NCBI GenBank assembly: GCA_021734325.1
Contig: JAIPJF010000001.1
Location: forward strand, 1-64,000
Direction of reading: 5' to 3'
Source: Fidelibacterota bacterium
GTDB lineage: Bacteria > Fidelibacterota > UBA8477 > JABMPR01
DNA length: 64,000 nucleotides
Of the stretch, positions 43,068 through 52,808 are shown one piece after another; position 1 is the stretch's first letter, and each line of letters starts with the position of its first letter. The notes beneath the pieces were generated by a model that saw only the letters and a program-made list of their open reading frames with translations, was not told the origin of the DNA and ran no database searches. The translations under genes and the position numbers were made by a program.

Positions 43068-45863
43068 TTAAAATTTGATGTACATACCAAGACGAATGTC
43101 ACGACGGGGACCAACATTGGCCGGATTCGCCTGACGATCGTAGCTGCGATAATTTGCTGGTCCAGCCCACCATGGATCGCCGGTTTCGGACCACACGTAC
43201 CTCACGTTGAGATTGTCCAGGATATTTGTGCCCTTGAGAAAGACTACAAATTTGGTATCTCCAAGATTAAAGGTCCTATCCAGGCGCAGATCAAGCGTAT
43301 TGGTATTCCCCTTTCTTTCGGAGTTGGTCTCAATGCTCAATGCGCCACTGTAGCTTGGTGTGTACGGTAGACCGCTGGCTAGCTGAAAGAGCAGGTTGGC
43401 ACCAAAATTCGAGAGCATTTTTACCCGATAGTTGCTCGGGAAGCGCAGATCGATGTTAGCTGAAAAATCATGGGTTCGGTCAAAGTCCAGATAGAACTCC
43501 CGGATGGGCCTTAAATTGGCATCCCCTTCACGGAAATAGTACCCTGCAAGAGGATCAGAACCTGAACCCTGGGCCACACTGTAGGTATAATGGGCGCTAC
43601 TATTGATCAGACGGCCGATTCGATGCTTAAGACTCACATCAAAACCTTTGACCCTTGCATAATCCTCGTTGATGTAGATTGTGTAATTATAGGGTTGCCT
43701 GGAGTAGTATTTAGTAGAAGTGAGATCACGGATATCCTTGTAGAATCCAGAGAAATCAAGCGCGAGGTTCTCATTGATCTGGTATTTACCTCCCACCTCA
43801 AAGGCGACTGTTTTCTGTGGTTTTAAGCCGGGGTTTCCGATGATCACATCTGATTCTGCCAGGTTGGCAACAGCATTATCATTTCGATATAGATAATAGA
43901 AATCAGGATTCTGGAAAAAATGACCGTAGGAAAAATGGAACACCAGCTTGTCTGTTACGACATGGGCCAACCCGATTCTGGGACTAAATTTATAGCGTAA
44001 TGGAACTTCTTTCAGCTCTTTAAACTGGAATTCTGATGTCGTGGTTCCGTCCCCATTATCAACAGTCACGGTTTCCTGAATATCACCAACATCCTCAAAA
44101 TATTCATCATTTACCTTGAGTGCATCGAATCGAATTCCCAGATTCAACACCATGAAATCAAACTCCATTTTGTCCTGAATGTAAAATGCTGCTTCCTGGG
44201 GCGTTCGTTCATAGAATTCGGGACGATGTCTGAATGCACCTGGCCACGGATCAGCAATGGCATGACGGAAAAGGGTATGCTGCTTCAGATCGAAACCCGT
44301 CTTCAATTGGTGAGCCAGTGTCAACTGACTGGTCAGATCTCCTTTTAAATTAAGCGTGGTCGTTTCTTCACGATACCAGTTGCGGGCATCCCCTCCCCGA
44401 AAATCACTTTCCGTTCCAAAGATGTATTGTAATTTTGTGTATTCAGTGGTCACCGTATCAAGGAGGACACCTGTGTCAGGGTCATAGGGAACATTGATGC
44501 CTGGAATATTTTGCTCCCCAGTCCGAAATAAGCGCTGGAAATGCAGGGTGTAAAAAGTCTTGCTGCTCACAGCTTGTTTCCATGTCACGACCTGTCGTTG
44601 AGTCTTCGTCGTTGTCAGATCCTGATGCCCCAATAATCTTGTGTTATAATTGATGACATCCGATGTGTCATTCGTGACAGGTGGTATGTATTTGTAGTAA
44701 TGGGAATACCCCATGAAATAATTCGATGTAGTCTGGGCAATAAAGGATAGACTTGATGAATTTGTCAACTTATAACTTAATTTCCCCATGAGTTGATTCT
44801 CGATGGTGAAACCAGATGGTAAATAACTATCATGATTATTGTGAAAGCCTGATACGAAGAAGGTCATTTTCTTTGTCATGGGCAGCGGACCGGAAAGATT
44901 TCCGCTGAATCGACCAAGAGCAGGGATGAGCAACTTACCCTCTGCATAGTCATGATCCAGGACACTCACATGCTGATACTGGGATTGGCCAACCGTATCT
45001 TCGACAGAACTGTAGTAGCGAACAGCATCCAGATAATCCTGCTTTTCTGTCTCAGTCAAGCCATCCACCATATTCGATTCCAACAGCCAGTCAGATATAT
45101 GGTAGGGTGAGCTGTTCACGATGTCAGATTCATACTGGAATTTCCCTTCCAGCTTATTGCCACCATCTTTTGTGGTTATATTTACGATACCACTCATGGC
45201 CTCGCCATACTCAGCGTTGAATCCACCCGTCAGGATGGACATTTCACTCACGGAATTGATATCAATTCCAGCACCCAAGCCACCACCAATAGGATCCTTG
45301 ACCAGTATGCCATCGACATAGTACGATACCTCGCCGCTACGTCCACCGCGTAGATGGAGGCTTCCATCCTCGCCTTCAACAAAACCTGCCTGGGTGGTGA
45401 GGGCATCGTTAACTGTGGTCATCGGTGCTTTTTCCGCCATGTCTGCACCGGACATGATGGATTGTTTTGCTGTGATGTCCTTGTTGACCAGCCTTCTCTC
45501 CGCAACAACAGTCACGATCTCCCCTTCAATGGTACTGAACTGGAGGGTAATGACGATGTCAGTAGTCAAGTCTGTTTTTACCAGAACTTCCAAAATGTCC
45601 TCTCCCCGATACCCGATCATTGTAGCCCTGAGTGTGTAGGCTCCCGGGGGGATATTATTAATGAAGAAATGTCCATCTTCACCACTGGATGCTCCCCATT
45701 CTGTACCCAGAATTACGACGTTTGCGCCAAAAAGAGGTTCATCTGTGCTGCCATCTACAATTCGTCCTACGATTTTCCCGGTATTGCCTCCGAATACAAG
45801 CGTCTGCATTGCACAGAGGAGAATAATCAAATGCCTGAGATACGAATGTATGTTACCGTTCAT
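43068..45863 (-). CDS. TonB-dependent receptor with carboxypeptidase-regulatory-like N-domain
   Basis: A 931-aa outer membrane receptor. After the signal peptide comes a carboxypeptidase-D regulatory-like fold (about 28-112, KIVGRIVDGSTDEPLFGANV). The plug (about 130-240) has LHLRGGRSGEVSYYVDGI, and the 22-strand barrel ends RDIRLGMYIKF. It is the first gene of the minus-strand string that leads into the gamma-glutamate genes, so its substrate may be a glutamate polymer or oligomer. The 144-bp gap upstream holds a terminator-like hairpin for the preceding gene. Confidence 0.9.
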   Translation of the reverse strand: MNGNIHSYLRHLIILLCAMQTLVFGGNTGKIVGRIVDGSTDEPLFGANVVILGTEWGASSGEDGHFFINNIPPGAYTLRATMIGYRGEDILEVLVKTDLTTDIVITLQFSTIEGEIVTVVAERRLVNKDITAKQSIMSGADMAEKAPMTTVNDALTTQAGFVEGEDGSLHLRGGRSGEVSYYVDGILVKDPIGGGLGAGIDINSVSEMSILTGGFNAEYGEAMSGIVNITTKDGGNKLEGKFQYESDIVNSSPYHISDWLLESNMVDGLTETEKQDYLDAVRYYSSVEDTVGQSQYQHVSVLDHDYAEGKLLIPALGRFSGNLSGPLPMTKKMTFFVSGFHNNHDSYLPSGFTIENQLMGKLSYKLTNSSSLSFIAQTTSNYFMGYSHYYKYIPPVTNDTSDVINYNTRLLGHQDLTTTKTQRQVVTWKQAVSSKTFYTLHFQRLFRTGEQNIPGINVPYDPDTGVLLDTVTTEYTKLQYIFGTESDFRGGDARNWYREETTTLNLKGDLTSQLTLAHQLKTGFDLKQHTLFRHAIADPWPGAFRHRPEFYERTPQEAAFYIQDKMEFDFMVLNLGIRFDALKVNDEYFEDVGDIQETVTVDNGDGTTTSEFQFKELKEVPLRYKFSPRIGLAHVVTDKLVFHFSYGHFFQNPDFYYLYRNDNAVANLAESDVIIGNPGLKPQKTVAFEVGGKYQINENLALDFSGFYKDIRDLTSTKYYSRQPYNYTIYINEDYARVKGFDVSLKHRIGRLINSSAHYTYSVAQGSGSDPLAGYYFREGDANLRPIREFYLDFDRTHDFSANIDLRFPSNYRVKMLSNFGANLLFQLASGLPYTPSYSGALSIETNSERKGNTNTLDLRLDRTFNLGDTKFVVFLKGTNILDNLNVRYVWSETGDPWWAGPANYRSYDRQANPANVGPRRDIRLGMYIKF

Positions 45864-45964
45864 TTTGGCGCTCCACAGTCTTTTAATGTTGTTGCGATTC
45901 TCACGTGTTGCTTACTCATTTCGCAAGAACCAGCAGCCCATGACATCAATCCATGGGTAATAGT

Positions 45965-45996
45965 ATGAGGGCAGCACCTTGCAGCACTGCCCTCAT
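45965..45996 (-). terminator. Hairpin terminator after the sorted sialidase-like gene
   Basis: A perfect 10-bp inverted repeat (ATGAGGGCAG at 45965-45974, CTGCCCTCAT at 45987-45996) with a 12-nt loop lies 11 bp past the stop of the minus-strand gene at 46008. The T-tract is poor on the minus strand, so it may be a weak or bidirectional terminator. It marks the boundary with the TonB-receptor operon. Confidence 0.55.
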
Positions 45997-46007
45997 TTGA
46001 TTTCTGT

Positions 46008-47549
46008 TTACTTCAAGTATATCAGTTTATTCGTGATGATCTGATCACTGGTCACCAGTCGATAAAAGTAAATACCTGAGGACAAAGACCTGGCGTTAAA
46101 GGTCACGTCATAGGTACCTGACTCCATTTTCTGATTCACAAGCTGAGCAACTTCCTGTCCCAGGGTGTTATACACATTCAACTCGACCACACCCGATTGT
46201 TTGATCGAAAATTCGATGGTCGTGGAAGGATTAAACGGATTTGGATAATTTGATAACAAATTATGCGTCACTGGCTTCTGAACGCCATCAACACTGACCA
46301 CAGCTTTTGGAATCAGACCATACATGATAGCCTGGTCGTCTCCGTCAGCCTCGATCCAGATAATATCTGCGCCATTTGTCCCAATATTATTGCTGATAGA
46401 AGGAGCACGTGCCGCTAAATCAATGCTATTTGTGCTAATCTGGATTGGACGTGTCCAAGTTGCACCCAAATCTGCAGAATTGAGGCCGTAAATACGGCGG
46501 ATACCATCATTGTCGTCGCCAAAGTACACCACATACAGATCATCATTACCACCAAAGGCAATGGATGGATAATCTGCCTGACCTCCGGGGTTATTTGTAA
46601 TTTTCACGGGGTCAGTCCAGGTGTTGTCCACATTCTTCTTCAGATAGTAGATTTGACCATCGTCTGCATTATCGAAATCAGCTTCAGCAGTATAAAATAC
46701 AAAGTGACGGACTCCTGCATCATCATAGGCTAATGAGATCGAGTAAATATCCACTGAATCGGCAAAGACAGGTCCGCCACTTGCGTCTGACAGGTATTCG
46801 GTGGCTCCCCAGGTACTTCCGTCATACTCTTGAAAAGCACCTGCGTATTGACCAAGCGGTCCCTTTAGTCCACGAATGGTTACACCCACTTTGCCGGCGG
46901 GGCCGGATGCAATATTTATAAAAGCAAGGGAATTGCTTGCCAATGACCCTTTAATTGTATCTGCAAAGAGGACGGTTGGTGTGCTCCATGATGTACCATC
47001 TGTGCTTTTACTTATATAGTAATATTCGCTTACATCATCATTTTCCCAGCCTGTACTCCAGGCAACCCACAGATCACCATTGCTGTCAAATGCTGCTGCC
47101 GTATGCGCTGCCCTGAGTGTGTCCCACGGCGTCGCGGTTCCAGTCACTGAGACAGGTGTTGACCAGGCTGAGCCATTATAGGTCGCATGAACAATATTCC
47201 AGTTGCTGGACCATAAGGCGTGGAATGTATTCGCATCATCAACAAGGACACAGGCATGACTCAGATTACGTCCCTCACCTGTTCCCCTGCCAACAGCAAC
47301 CGGTTCATTCCATGTTTCCAGAAAGTCATCATAGGTTACAGAGTAAACCAATGAATCCGGACCTGCTACAGTTCCGTAAATAGCCATGACCTCTCCATTG
47401 CTCGCCCGAGCAATTTTGGAACCACCTGGCCAGTTGATGGCGCGATCATCATCGCTCGTACCAATCCTACTGCCACTGGTTTGCGCAAACAGCGTCGAAA
47501 ACGTTGCCATGAGAACCAGAACCATGCAGTAACTTGTAACTTTTTTCAT
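46008..47549 (-). CDS. Sorted extracellular beta-propeller-like protein
   Basis: About 513 aa from the ATG at 47549, which has GGAGAG about 8 bp upstream and gives a clean signal peptide (MKKVTSYCMVLVLMATFSTLFAQ); a longer frame to 47663 is unlikely to be translated. The body has repeated segments with W and SxDxGxTW-like turns (DGTSWSTPTV, LGATWTRPIQI), as in sialidase or BNR propellers. The end is a type A sorting domain (YPNPFNPSTTIEFS, SSGIYFYRLV). Catalytic sialidase residues were not identified. Probably a surface or secreted binding protein. Confidence 0.8.
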   Translation of the reverse strand: MKKVTSYCMVLVLMATFSTLFAQTSGSRIGTSDDDRAINWPGGSKIARASNGEVMAIYGTVAGPDSLVYSVTYDDFLETWNEPVAVGRGTGEGRNLSHACVLVDDANTFHALWSSNWNIVHATYNGSAWSTPVSVTGTATPWDTLRAAHTAAAFDSNGDLWVAWSTGWENDDVSEYYYISKSTDGTSWSTPTVLFADTIKGSLASNSLAFINIASGPAGKVGVTIRGLKGPLGQYAGAFQEYDGSTWGATEYLSDASGGPVFADSVDIYSISLAYDDAGVRHFVFYTAEADFDNADDGQIYYLKKNVDNTWTDPVKITNNPGGQADYPSIAFGGNDDLYVVYFGDDNDGIRRIYGLNSADLGATWTRPIQISTNSIDLAARAPSISNNIGTNGADIIWIEADGDDQAIMYGLIPKAVVSVDGVQKPVTHNLLSNYPNPFNPSTTIEFSIKQSGVVELNVYNTLGQEVAQLVNQKMESGTYDVTFNARSLSSGIYFYRLVTSDQIITNKLIYLK

Positions 47550-47879
47550 GTCACTTTCTCTCCTTTTGATAATTCCAGCCAAATTCACCTTGACCATGTG
47601 AATCATGCTGACGTTGAATAATTCTTTCCAGTAAAACTTGATTATTGGCAACATTTGAGCCAAAGTTCAACTACCTGCAATCAATCCTTCTGAATCCCAG
47701 ATATACAGGGCTTTCCTTAATTTTTCCCCTGCAAAGTATTCAGTTGAATTATCCGATATCTACGCTAATTTGTGTTCGCTTTCAGCACACATGTGCACAG
47801 TTAATGCAGCAGTGAAAAGAGAACCAAAATTAGTAATATCCGACGCAATACCGCGATTATCACCTTCATCATAGCCCTT

Positions 47880-49346
47880 GTGGTGAGTGGTATAAGTATT
47901 TTTGCCATCTCGTTTATCAATCGCTGGGGCGATGAGGTCGTCTCCTCCCATGAAACCATGACCGAGATCATCGCCCATCAACTGCTGCAATATTCTGAAT
48001 CTGTGTTTTATGACCCTGGGATAGAAACCCTCTTCAAAGATGAGAAATTGAGTGAAGCTGATTTGAATGAGCTTGATTCCCTGCTGAAGACTCTTTCCAA
48101 TATCGTACTGAATGAGATCAAGGGACTGGAGGGCGGATTCTATTTAAGATCCAATGACAAGTTTATCGGGTATGCCTATCCAACATTGCCACCCCCAAAA
48201 CCTGCCTACGGTCCACCCCCCCGTTCATATGATATCATTAAAGGGCAAATCCTGGAGACCATTAACGGGAACCACGGGATATCAAGACTCCATGAGTTTG
48301 ATCCTGCTGTTTTTCCGTTATCCACCGTTCCCATTGTTCTGAATACCAAAGTTATTGGTGCCACCTGGGTGCGTATCCATATCGAACGGAAATTACCTGC
48401 CTATCGGTTGCGGGAATTTCTATTCTTTGTTGCCGCCATCTCCATTGGCGGATTCATTGTGGCCGTTATCATTTTCCTGAGTCTTCAGAAGCGAACCCGG
48501 GACATCCGGATCGGTTTGGAATCGATTCAGAAGGATCCCACCTACAGATTCCATATGAAAGGTGGTACATACGGATTTATTACCGAATCCATAAATTCAC
48601 TTGTTGATAATCTGGATGTGGAGCATAGAAACCTTCAAAAACTTGAAAAGGAGATGCACCAGCAGGATAAATTGGCCTCTCTGGGGAAACTGATCGCAGG
48701 TGTCGCCCACGAGGTGAAAACACCACTGGCCATGATCAAGACGCGCGTTCAGCTCTGGCAGCATAAATTGAATGCCCGAACAGATACAGAGGATATTCTG
48801 GAAATCGTCACTCCAGAGTCCATGGAGCTTGTGGTGAAAGAGATCAATCGCCTCACCGATCTTGTCAATCGACTCCTTGTATTCAGCAAACCAATCAATA
48901 AAGAACTTAGCAATTATAATATTAATCAGGTAAGCCAGGAGAGTATCGACCTTTTAAAGATGAGTCACCCAGGGATTGAATTTATTGAGACCTATGCAGC
49001 AAACATACCTGACATCCCTATAGATTCCCTTGCCATGAAGCAAGTGATCATCAATATCCTTTCAAATTCCATACAGGCCAATGCTGAAAAAGGACAGGTT
49101 ACACTGACAACCCTGATGTCAGATGACAAGAAGTCCATTTTGGTTCGTATCCATGATAATGGTCCCGGGATACCAGCGAATCTACTTAATAAGATTTTTG
49201 ATCCCTTTTTTACGACCAGGGCCGAAGGTGCAGGTTTAGGCCTCTCCATATCCTACGAGATCATCAAGGCCCATGGAGGAAACATTGAATTTTTTAATGG
49301 AATAGATGGTGGACTTACTTGTGAGATCAGACTCCCTGCCTCCTAA
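47880..49346 (+). CDS. Membrane sensor histidine kinase
   Basis: At least 488 aa. The sensor part (about 20-175) lies between an N-terminal helix and a second helix (about 180-202). A HAMP-like region leads to the kinase core: GVAHEVKTPLAMIKTR (phospho-acceptor His), NILSNSIQANAEKG (N box), HDNGPGIP and GAGLGLSISYEII (G boxes). The GTG at 47880 falls inside the first helix; the same frame stays open back to 47805 and reads RRNTAIITFIIALVVSG, so the true start is probably upstream, perhaps ATT at 47829, or the 5' end carries a frameshift. It is paired with the regulator 9 bp downstream. Confidence 0.85.
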   Translation: MVSGISIFAISFINRWGDEVVSSHETMTEIIAHQLLQYSESVFYDPGIETLFKDEKLSEADLNELDSLLKTLSNIVLNEIKGLEGGFYLRSNDKFIGYAYPTLPPPKPAYGPPPRSYDIIKGQILETINGNHGISRLHEFDPAVFPLSTVPIVLNTKVIGATWVRIHIERKLPAYRLREFLFFVAAISIGGFIVAVIIFLSLQKRTRDIRIGLESIQKDPTYRFHMKGGTYGFITESINSLVDNLDVEHRNLQKLEKEMHQQDKLASLGKLIAGVAHEVKTPLAMIKTRVQLWQHKLNARTDTEDILEIVTPESMELVVKEINRLTDLVNRLLVFSKPINKELSNYNINQVSQESIDLLKMSHPGIEFIETYAANIPDIPIDSLAMKQVIINILSNSIQANAEKGQVTLTTLMSDDKKSILVRIHDNGPGIPANLLNKIFDPFFTTRAEGAGLGLSISYEIIKAHGGNIEFFNGIDGGLTCEIRLPAS

Positions 49347-49355
49347 GGACATCTT

Positions 49356-50705
49356 ATGAAAAAATTGATCCATATCGTTGATGATGAAGCCTTCATGAGG
49401 CAGAATATCATCGATGCTTTGTCCAGCCAAAAGGTTGAATTCATTGAATCAAGCGACGGTCTGGCAGCCATTGAAGTGTTGGAAAGCAAGCAACCGAATT
49501 TATTGCTTCTGGACATTAACCTGCCAGGCATGGATGGTCTCTCAGTGCTGAAGAAGGCGCGCATTCTGCACCCCCAGCTTCCCATTATCATGTTGACTGC
49601 CCACGGGACCAGCGAACGGGCGATCCGGGCCATGAAAAATGGTGCCTTTGATTACCTGGAGAAGCCCTTTGAACTGGAAGAATTTTTATTGATCGTTGAA
49701 CGGGCTCTGGAGTACAGTGATCTCATAAATGAAATTCAACAACTTCGCTCGGAACGAACGCGCGACTCACAGCTTACGGGAAATGAGATCGTTGGTCGAA
49801 GTGAAGGCATGCAGGAGGTGTTTAAACTCATTGGCAAGGTGGCCATGACAAATGCTCCCGTTCTGATTGAGGGAGAGAGTGGCACTGGCAAGGAACTGAT
49901 TGCCGATGCCATCCAGCGCCATTCAGACCGAAAAAGTGAACCCTACATCAAAGTCAATTGTGGTGCCCTGCCGGAGACTTTGCTGGAGAGTGAGATATTT
50001 GGACATGAAAAGGGAGCGTATACGGGAGCTCATTCACGGGTCATGGGTCGTTTTGAGTTGGCCCATGGCGGCACCATCCTCCTGGATGAGTTGAACAGCA
50101 TGCCCCTCTCACTTCAGGTAAAATTGCTACGGGTTCTTGAAACAGGGACCTTTGAAAGGCTGGGAGGGGAAAAGTCGGTTCAGGCGAATGTTCGGGTTCT
50201 GGCCATTACCAATCGGGATGCTGAGTATGAAGTTGCCCATGGTCATTTGAGAGAGGATCTGTTTTACAGATTAAATGTGGTCCGGATCATTGTACCTCCC
50301 TTAAGAAAAAGACTGGATGATCTGCCTCTATTGATGGAACATTTTATTCACAAATACAGCCCCACAAGAAAGGTCATGATCTCCCCTGAAACGATCGAAA
50401 AATCGAGGGACTATGATTGGCCCGGTAATGTGCGCGAGCTTGAGAATACGATTCGGAGTCATCTGGTATTGACCCAGGGAAACGTTTTATCCTTTGATAA
50501 AACAGATTCAGCAGGGAAAGCGGGTGTGGAAGGGGTGACTCAGGAGAATTTGAACTTCAAGGAACGGATCTCTGCCCTGGAGCGGGAGCTCATCTTATCG
50601 GCCCTCTATAAAAGTGGCGATAATAAAGCCATGGCGGCGCGATTACTCGGGATAAATCGACGCTTACTTTATTCCAAGATAAGTGAATATGAAATCGAGC
50701 TTTAA
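49356..50705 (+). CDS. NtrC-family sigma-54 response regulator
   Basis: A 449-aa regulator with three domains. The receiver (about 1-120) has acidic residues DDEA and the phospho-acceptor in LLLLDINLPGMDG. The AAA+ domain (about 140-375) has Walker A GESGTGKEL, the sigma-54 contact loop GAYTGA (a GAFTGA variant) and GTILLDELNSM. The C-terminal Fis-like helix-turn-helix is KAMAARLLGINRRLLYSKI. It should activate sigma-54 promoters in response to the upstream kinase. Targets are not visible. Confidence 0.94.
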   Translation: MKKLIHIVDDEAFMRQNIIDALSSQKVEFIESSDGLAAIEVLESKQPNLLLLDINLPGMDGLSVLKKARILHPQLPIIMLTAHGTSERAIRAMKNGAFDYLEKPFELEEFLLIVERALEYSDLINEIQQLRSERTRDSQLTGNEIVGRSEGMQEVFKLIGKVAMTNAPVLIEGESGTGKELIADAIQRHSDRKSEPYIKVNCGALPETLLESEIFGHEKGAYTGAHSRVMGRFELAHGGTILLDELNSMPLSLQVKLLRVLETGTFERLGGEKSVQANVRVLAITNRDAEYEVAHGHLREDLFYRLNVVRIIVPPLRKRLDDLPLLMEHFIHKYSPTRKVMISPETIEKSRDYDWPGNVRELENTIRSHLVLTQGNVLSFDKTDSAGKAGVEGVTQENLNFKERISALERELILSALYKSGDNKAMAARLLGINRRLLYSKISEYEIEL

Positions 50706-50772
50706 GATAGAGAAATGGAGTTGGATTTTGAGTTCCGCCTATGGATTCGGGAGCATTGCCAGTGTACGCAAG

Positions 50773-51960
50773 ATGAAATGCTATGCCCTCGCTGGATTGC
50801 TGCTCTTCTTCTTCAGGTGTGAACATTCAGGTGAGAAACAATCTAACCCGGCTCATGTCCTGGGTACAAACTCAAATCATCTGACCCTGGACAATGCTTC
50901 ATTCCCTGTAAAGGGAGTCGTGTATGTTCCATTTGCCCCTGGGTATTTACCCTGGCAATTTGAATTTGACGATCAACTCCCAAGTATATTGCAGGATCGT
51001 ATTAATCAGGACATTGATAGTATCAAAGCCCTCGGTGTAAATACGATACGACTTTGGGGAGCCCCAAAATACTGCTATAAAAGAATTGCCCAGGAATCAG
51101 ACATCCTTATTCTTCAGACCATCTGGCTGGATAGTGAACATGAGGATTTTCGTTCCAGTGAATTTCTCAACTCGAGCAAAACAGTCATTACAGATGCAAT
51201 TTCCAAAATTTTTTCCATCATGGATCCAAATGACCCGGTCATCCTGGCATACCTTCTGGGAAATGAACTTTCCAGACAAAGCATACTCAGCACGAATCAG
51301 GCGCATCCGGGGAGCTATGCCTTTGCAGGCGAGTACATTCAGACTGATTCCACCTTGACGGCGACAGAGTTGACATTGGCTGAACTTGCTGATTATTTAA
51401 AACAAGTTGTGGTTTCCTTTACATCAGTTGAACCTCTTGTGAGTTATTCGAACGAGTTAAGGACATTTGACATTCTGGATACCCCATTTCTTGATTTCAG
51501 AAGCTACAATGTTTACTCATACGCAGTTGACTATTATGTTAAGAATCATGTACCAGGTTCCAGCAGCGGAACCATTACCCAGGGATTTATCGAAACCTTA
51601 AAATCGAAGCACCCGGATATGCCGTTACTCATAACGGAAACCGGTTTGAGTGTCAGTCCCCTTGCGACTCACGTCGGTCCACCCAATTATGGATATGGTG
51701 GGAATACTGAGACTGAACAGGCTGAGGGGATCCTGCAAACCATTCAGGATATTGAAACGGCATCACCCCCCATTGCAGGGCTTATCGTCCATGAGTTTAA
51801 CGATGCCTGGTGGAAATATGATCTAGAGGATTCATATACCCAGGATCCGGCAGACATTGAGGAATGGTTTGGGATTGTGGGATTCACTGGGGATCTGTCC
51901 AATTGGCAACTTTCTCCCAGGAAAGCGTATACTGCCCTTCGTATGCATTGGAACAATTGA
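50773..51960 (+). CDS. Exported glycoside-hydrolase-like (clan A fold) protein
   Basis: About 395 aa from the ATG at 50773, which places a hydrophobic segment and Cys (LLLFFFRC) at the N-terminus; the frame is open to an ATG at 50683, overlapping the regulator gene by 23 bp. The body resembles a TIM-barrel glycosidase: FPVKGVVYVPF, LGVNTIRLWGAP, YLLGNELSRQ (general acid Glu after Asn) and PLLITETGLSV (likely nucleophile Glu). The end shows HEFNDAWWKY. Relatives include GH2/GH5-type enzymes; the substrate is unknown. The pre-Cys Arg is atypical for a lipobox, so lipidation is uncertain. Confidence 0.7.
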   Translation: MKCYALAGLLLFFFRCEHSGEKQSNPAHVLGTNSNHLTLDNASFPVKGVVYVPFAPGYLPWQFEFDDQLPSILQDRINQDIDSIKALGVNTIRLWGAPKYCYKRIAQESDILILQTIWLDSEHEDFRSSEFLNSSKTVITDAISKIFSIMDPNDPVILAYLLGNELSRQSILSTNQAHPGSYAFAGEYIQTDSTLTATELTLAELADYLKQVVVSFTSVEPLVSYSNELRTFDILDTPFLDFRSYNVYSYAVDYYVKNHVPGSSSGTITQGFIETLKSKHPDMPLLITETGLSVSPLATHVGPPNYGYGGNTETEQAEGILQTIQDIETASPPIAGLIVHEFNDAWWKYDLEDSYTQDPADIEEWFGIVGFTGDLSNWQLSPRKAYTALRMHWNN

Positions 51961-51998
51961 ATGAAGTTGGTTGGAAGCAAAATAATGAATAGTCTATT

Positions 51999-52631
51999 AT
52001 GATGTTTTTAAAAGTCATACTATACATTGTTTTAATAATGGTAACATTCCATTCTTGTGATTCATTTTCATTATACGATTGTGGCAACAATCCTGGTCCA
52101 TTTGATTATGACTATACTTGGGTTGATTGCAACTTAAAAATTCGCACAGTGGGGATGCCAATGGACGATGGTGAATATGAATCCTATATATTTGCTCTCG
52201 ACGGCTATGAATACATTTTCGATGAGGAGACTCCAGATTGTGGTTATTGGAGATACGAATGGGATATAAGCCCAATTATTGAATATGAGATTATACGGAA
52301 TGATACTGTATGGCACGAATACGATATTAAACTACCATTTCCCTCAAAATATTACAGCATGAACCACGAATGCGATACTACCTTGCTTTCTTCTGATTGT
52401 AATCTTTTTGTGAACACGCCTGTTAAATTGAAATATAGGTTTTCTGATTTATTATTCAAAGATGGGACCACACTACCCGCTCCTGCTCCAATAAACACTG
52501 CTATACCTGAGAACATAGATAGCACATCAACTGTACACGTAAGAATTGAATTTGCTTACAGTAAATTAGCTATTAAGGGTAGTGATGGAAACTGGGTAAC
52601 AAATTCGAGGCCATTTTATATAATTCGATAA
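51999..52631 (+). CDS. Small lipoprotein of unknown function
   Basis: A 210-aa protein with a lipoprotein-like signal (IVLIMVTFHSC, Cys about 20). The mature part is rich in Tyr and Asp with several cysteines (CGNNPG, DCGYW, ECDTT, SSDCN) and looks all-beta. I do not recognise the family. The DNA is clearly more AT-rich than its neighbours. It is 38 bp after the glycosidase-like gene on the same strand. Confidence 0.6.
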   Translation: MMFLKVILYIVLIMVTFHSCDSFSLYDCGNNPGPFDYDYTWVDCNLKIRTVGMPMDDGEYESYIFALDGYEYIFDEETPDCGYWRYEWDISPIIEYEIIRNDTVWHEYDIKLPFPSKYYSMNHECDTTLLSSDCNLFVNTPVKLKYRFSDLLFKDGTTLPAPAPINTAIPENIDSTSTVHVRIEFAYSKLAIKGSDGNWVTNSRPFYIIR

Positions 52632-52808
52632 AAGGCATTTCCTAATTCTTAGGTGGCACATAATGGATTGTTTGGGGCAATGGGTTTACTGTGCAATAAC
52701 CAGGTAATTCGATTCCGTGATGGGATTATTTGCCATGCAGGATACAGAAACAAGGAAGATAACAAGTATGAAAACAGGTCGCTTCAACGTACTTTTCATA
52801 ATTGGCTC

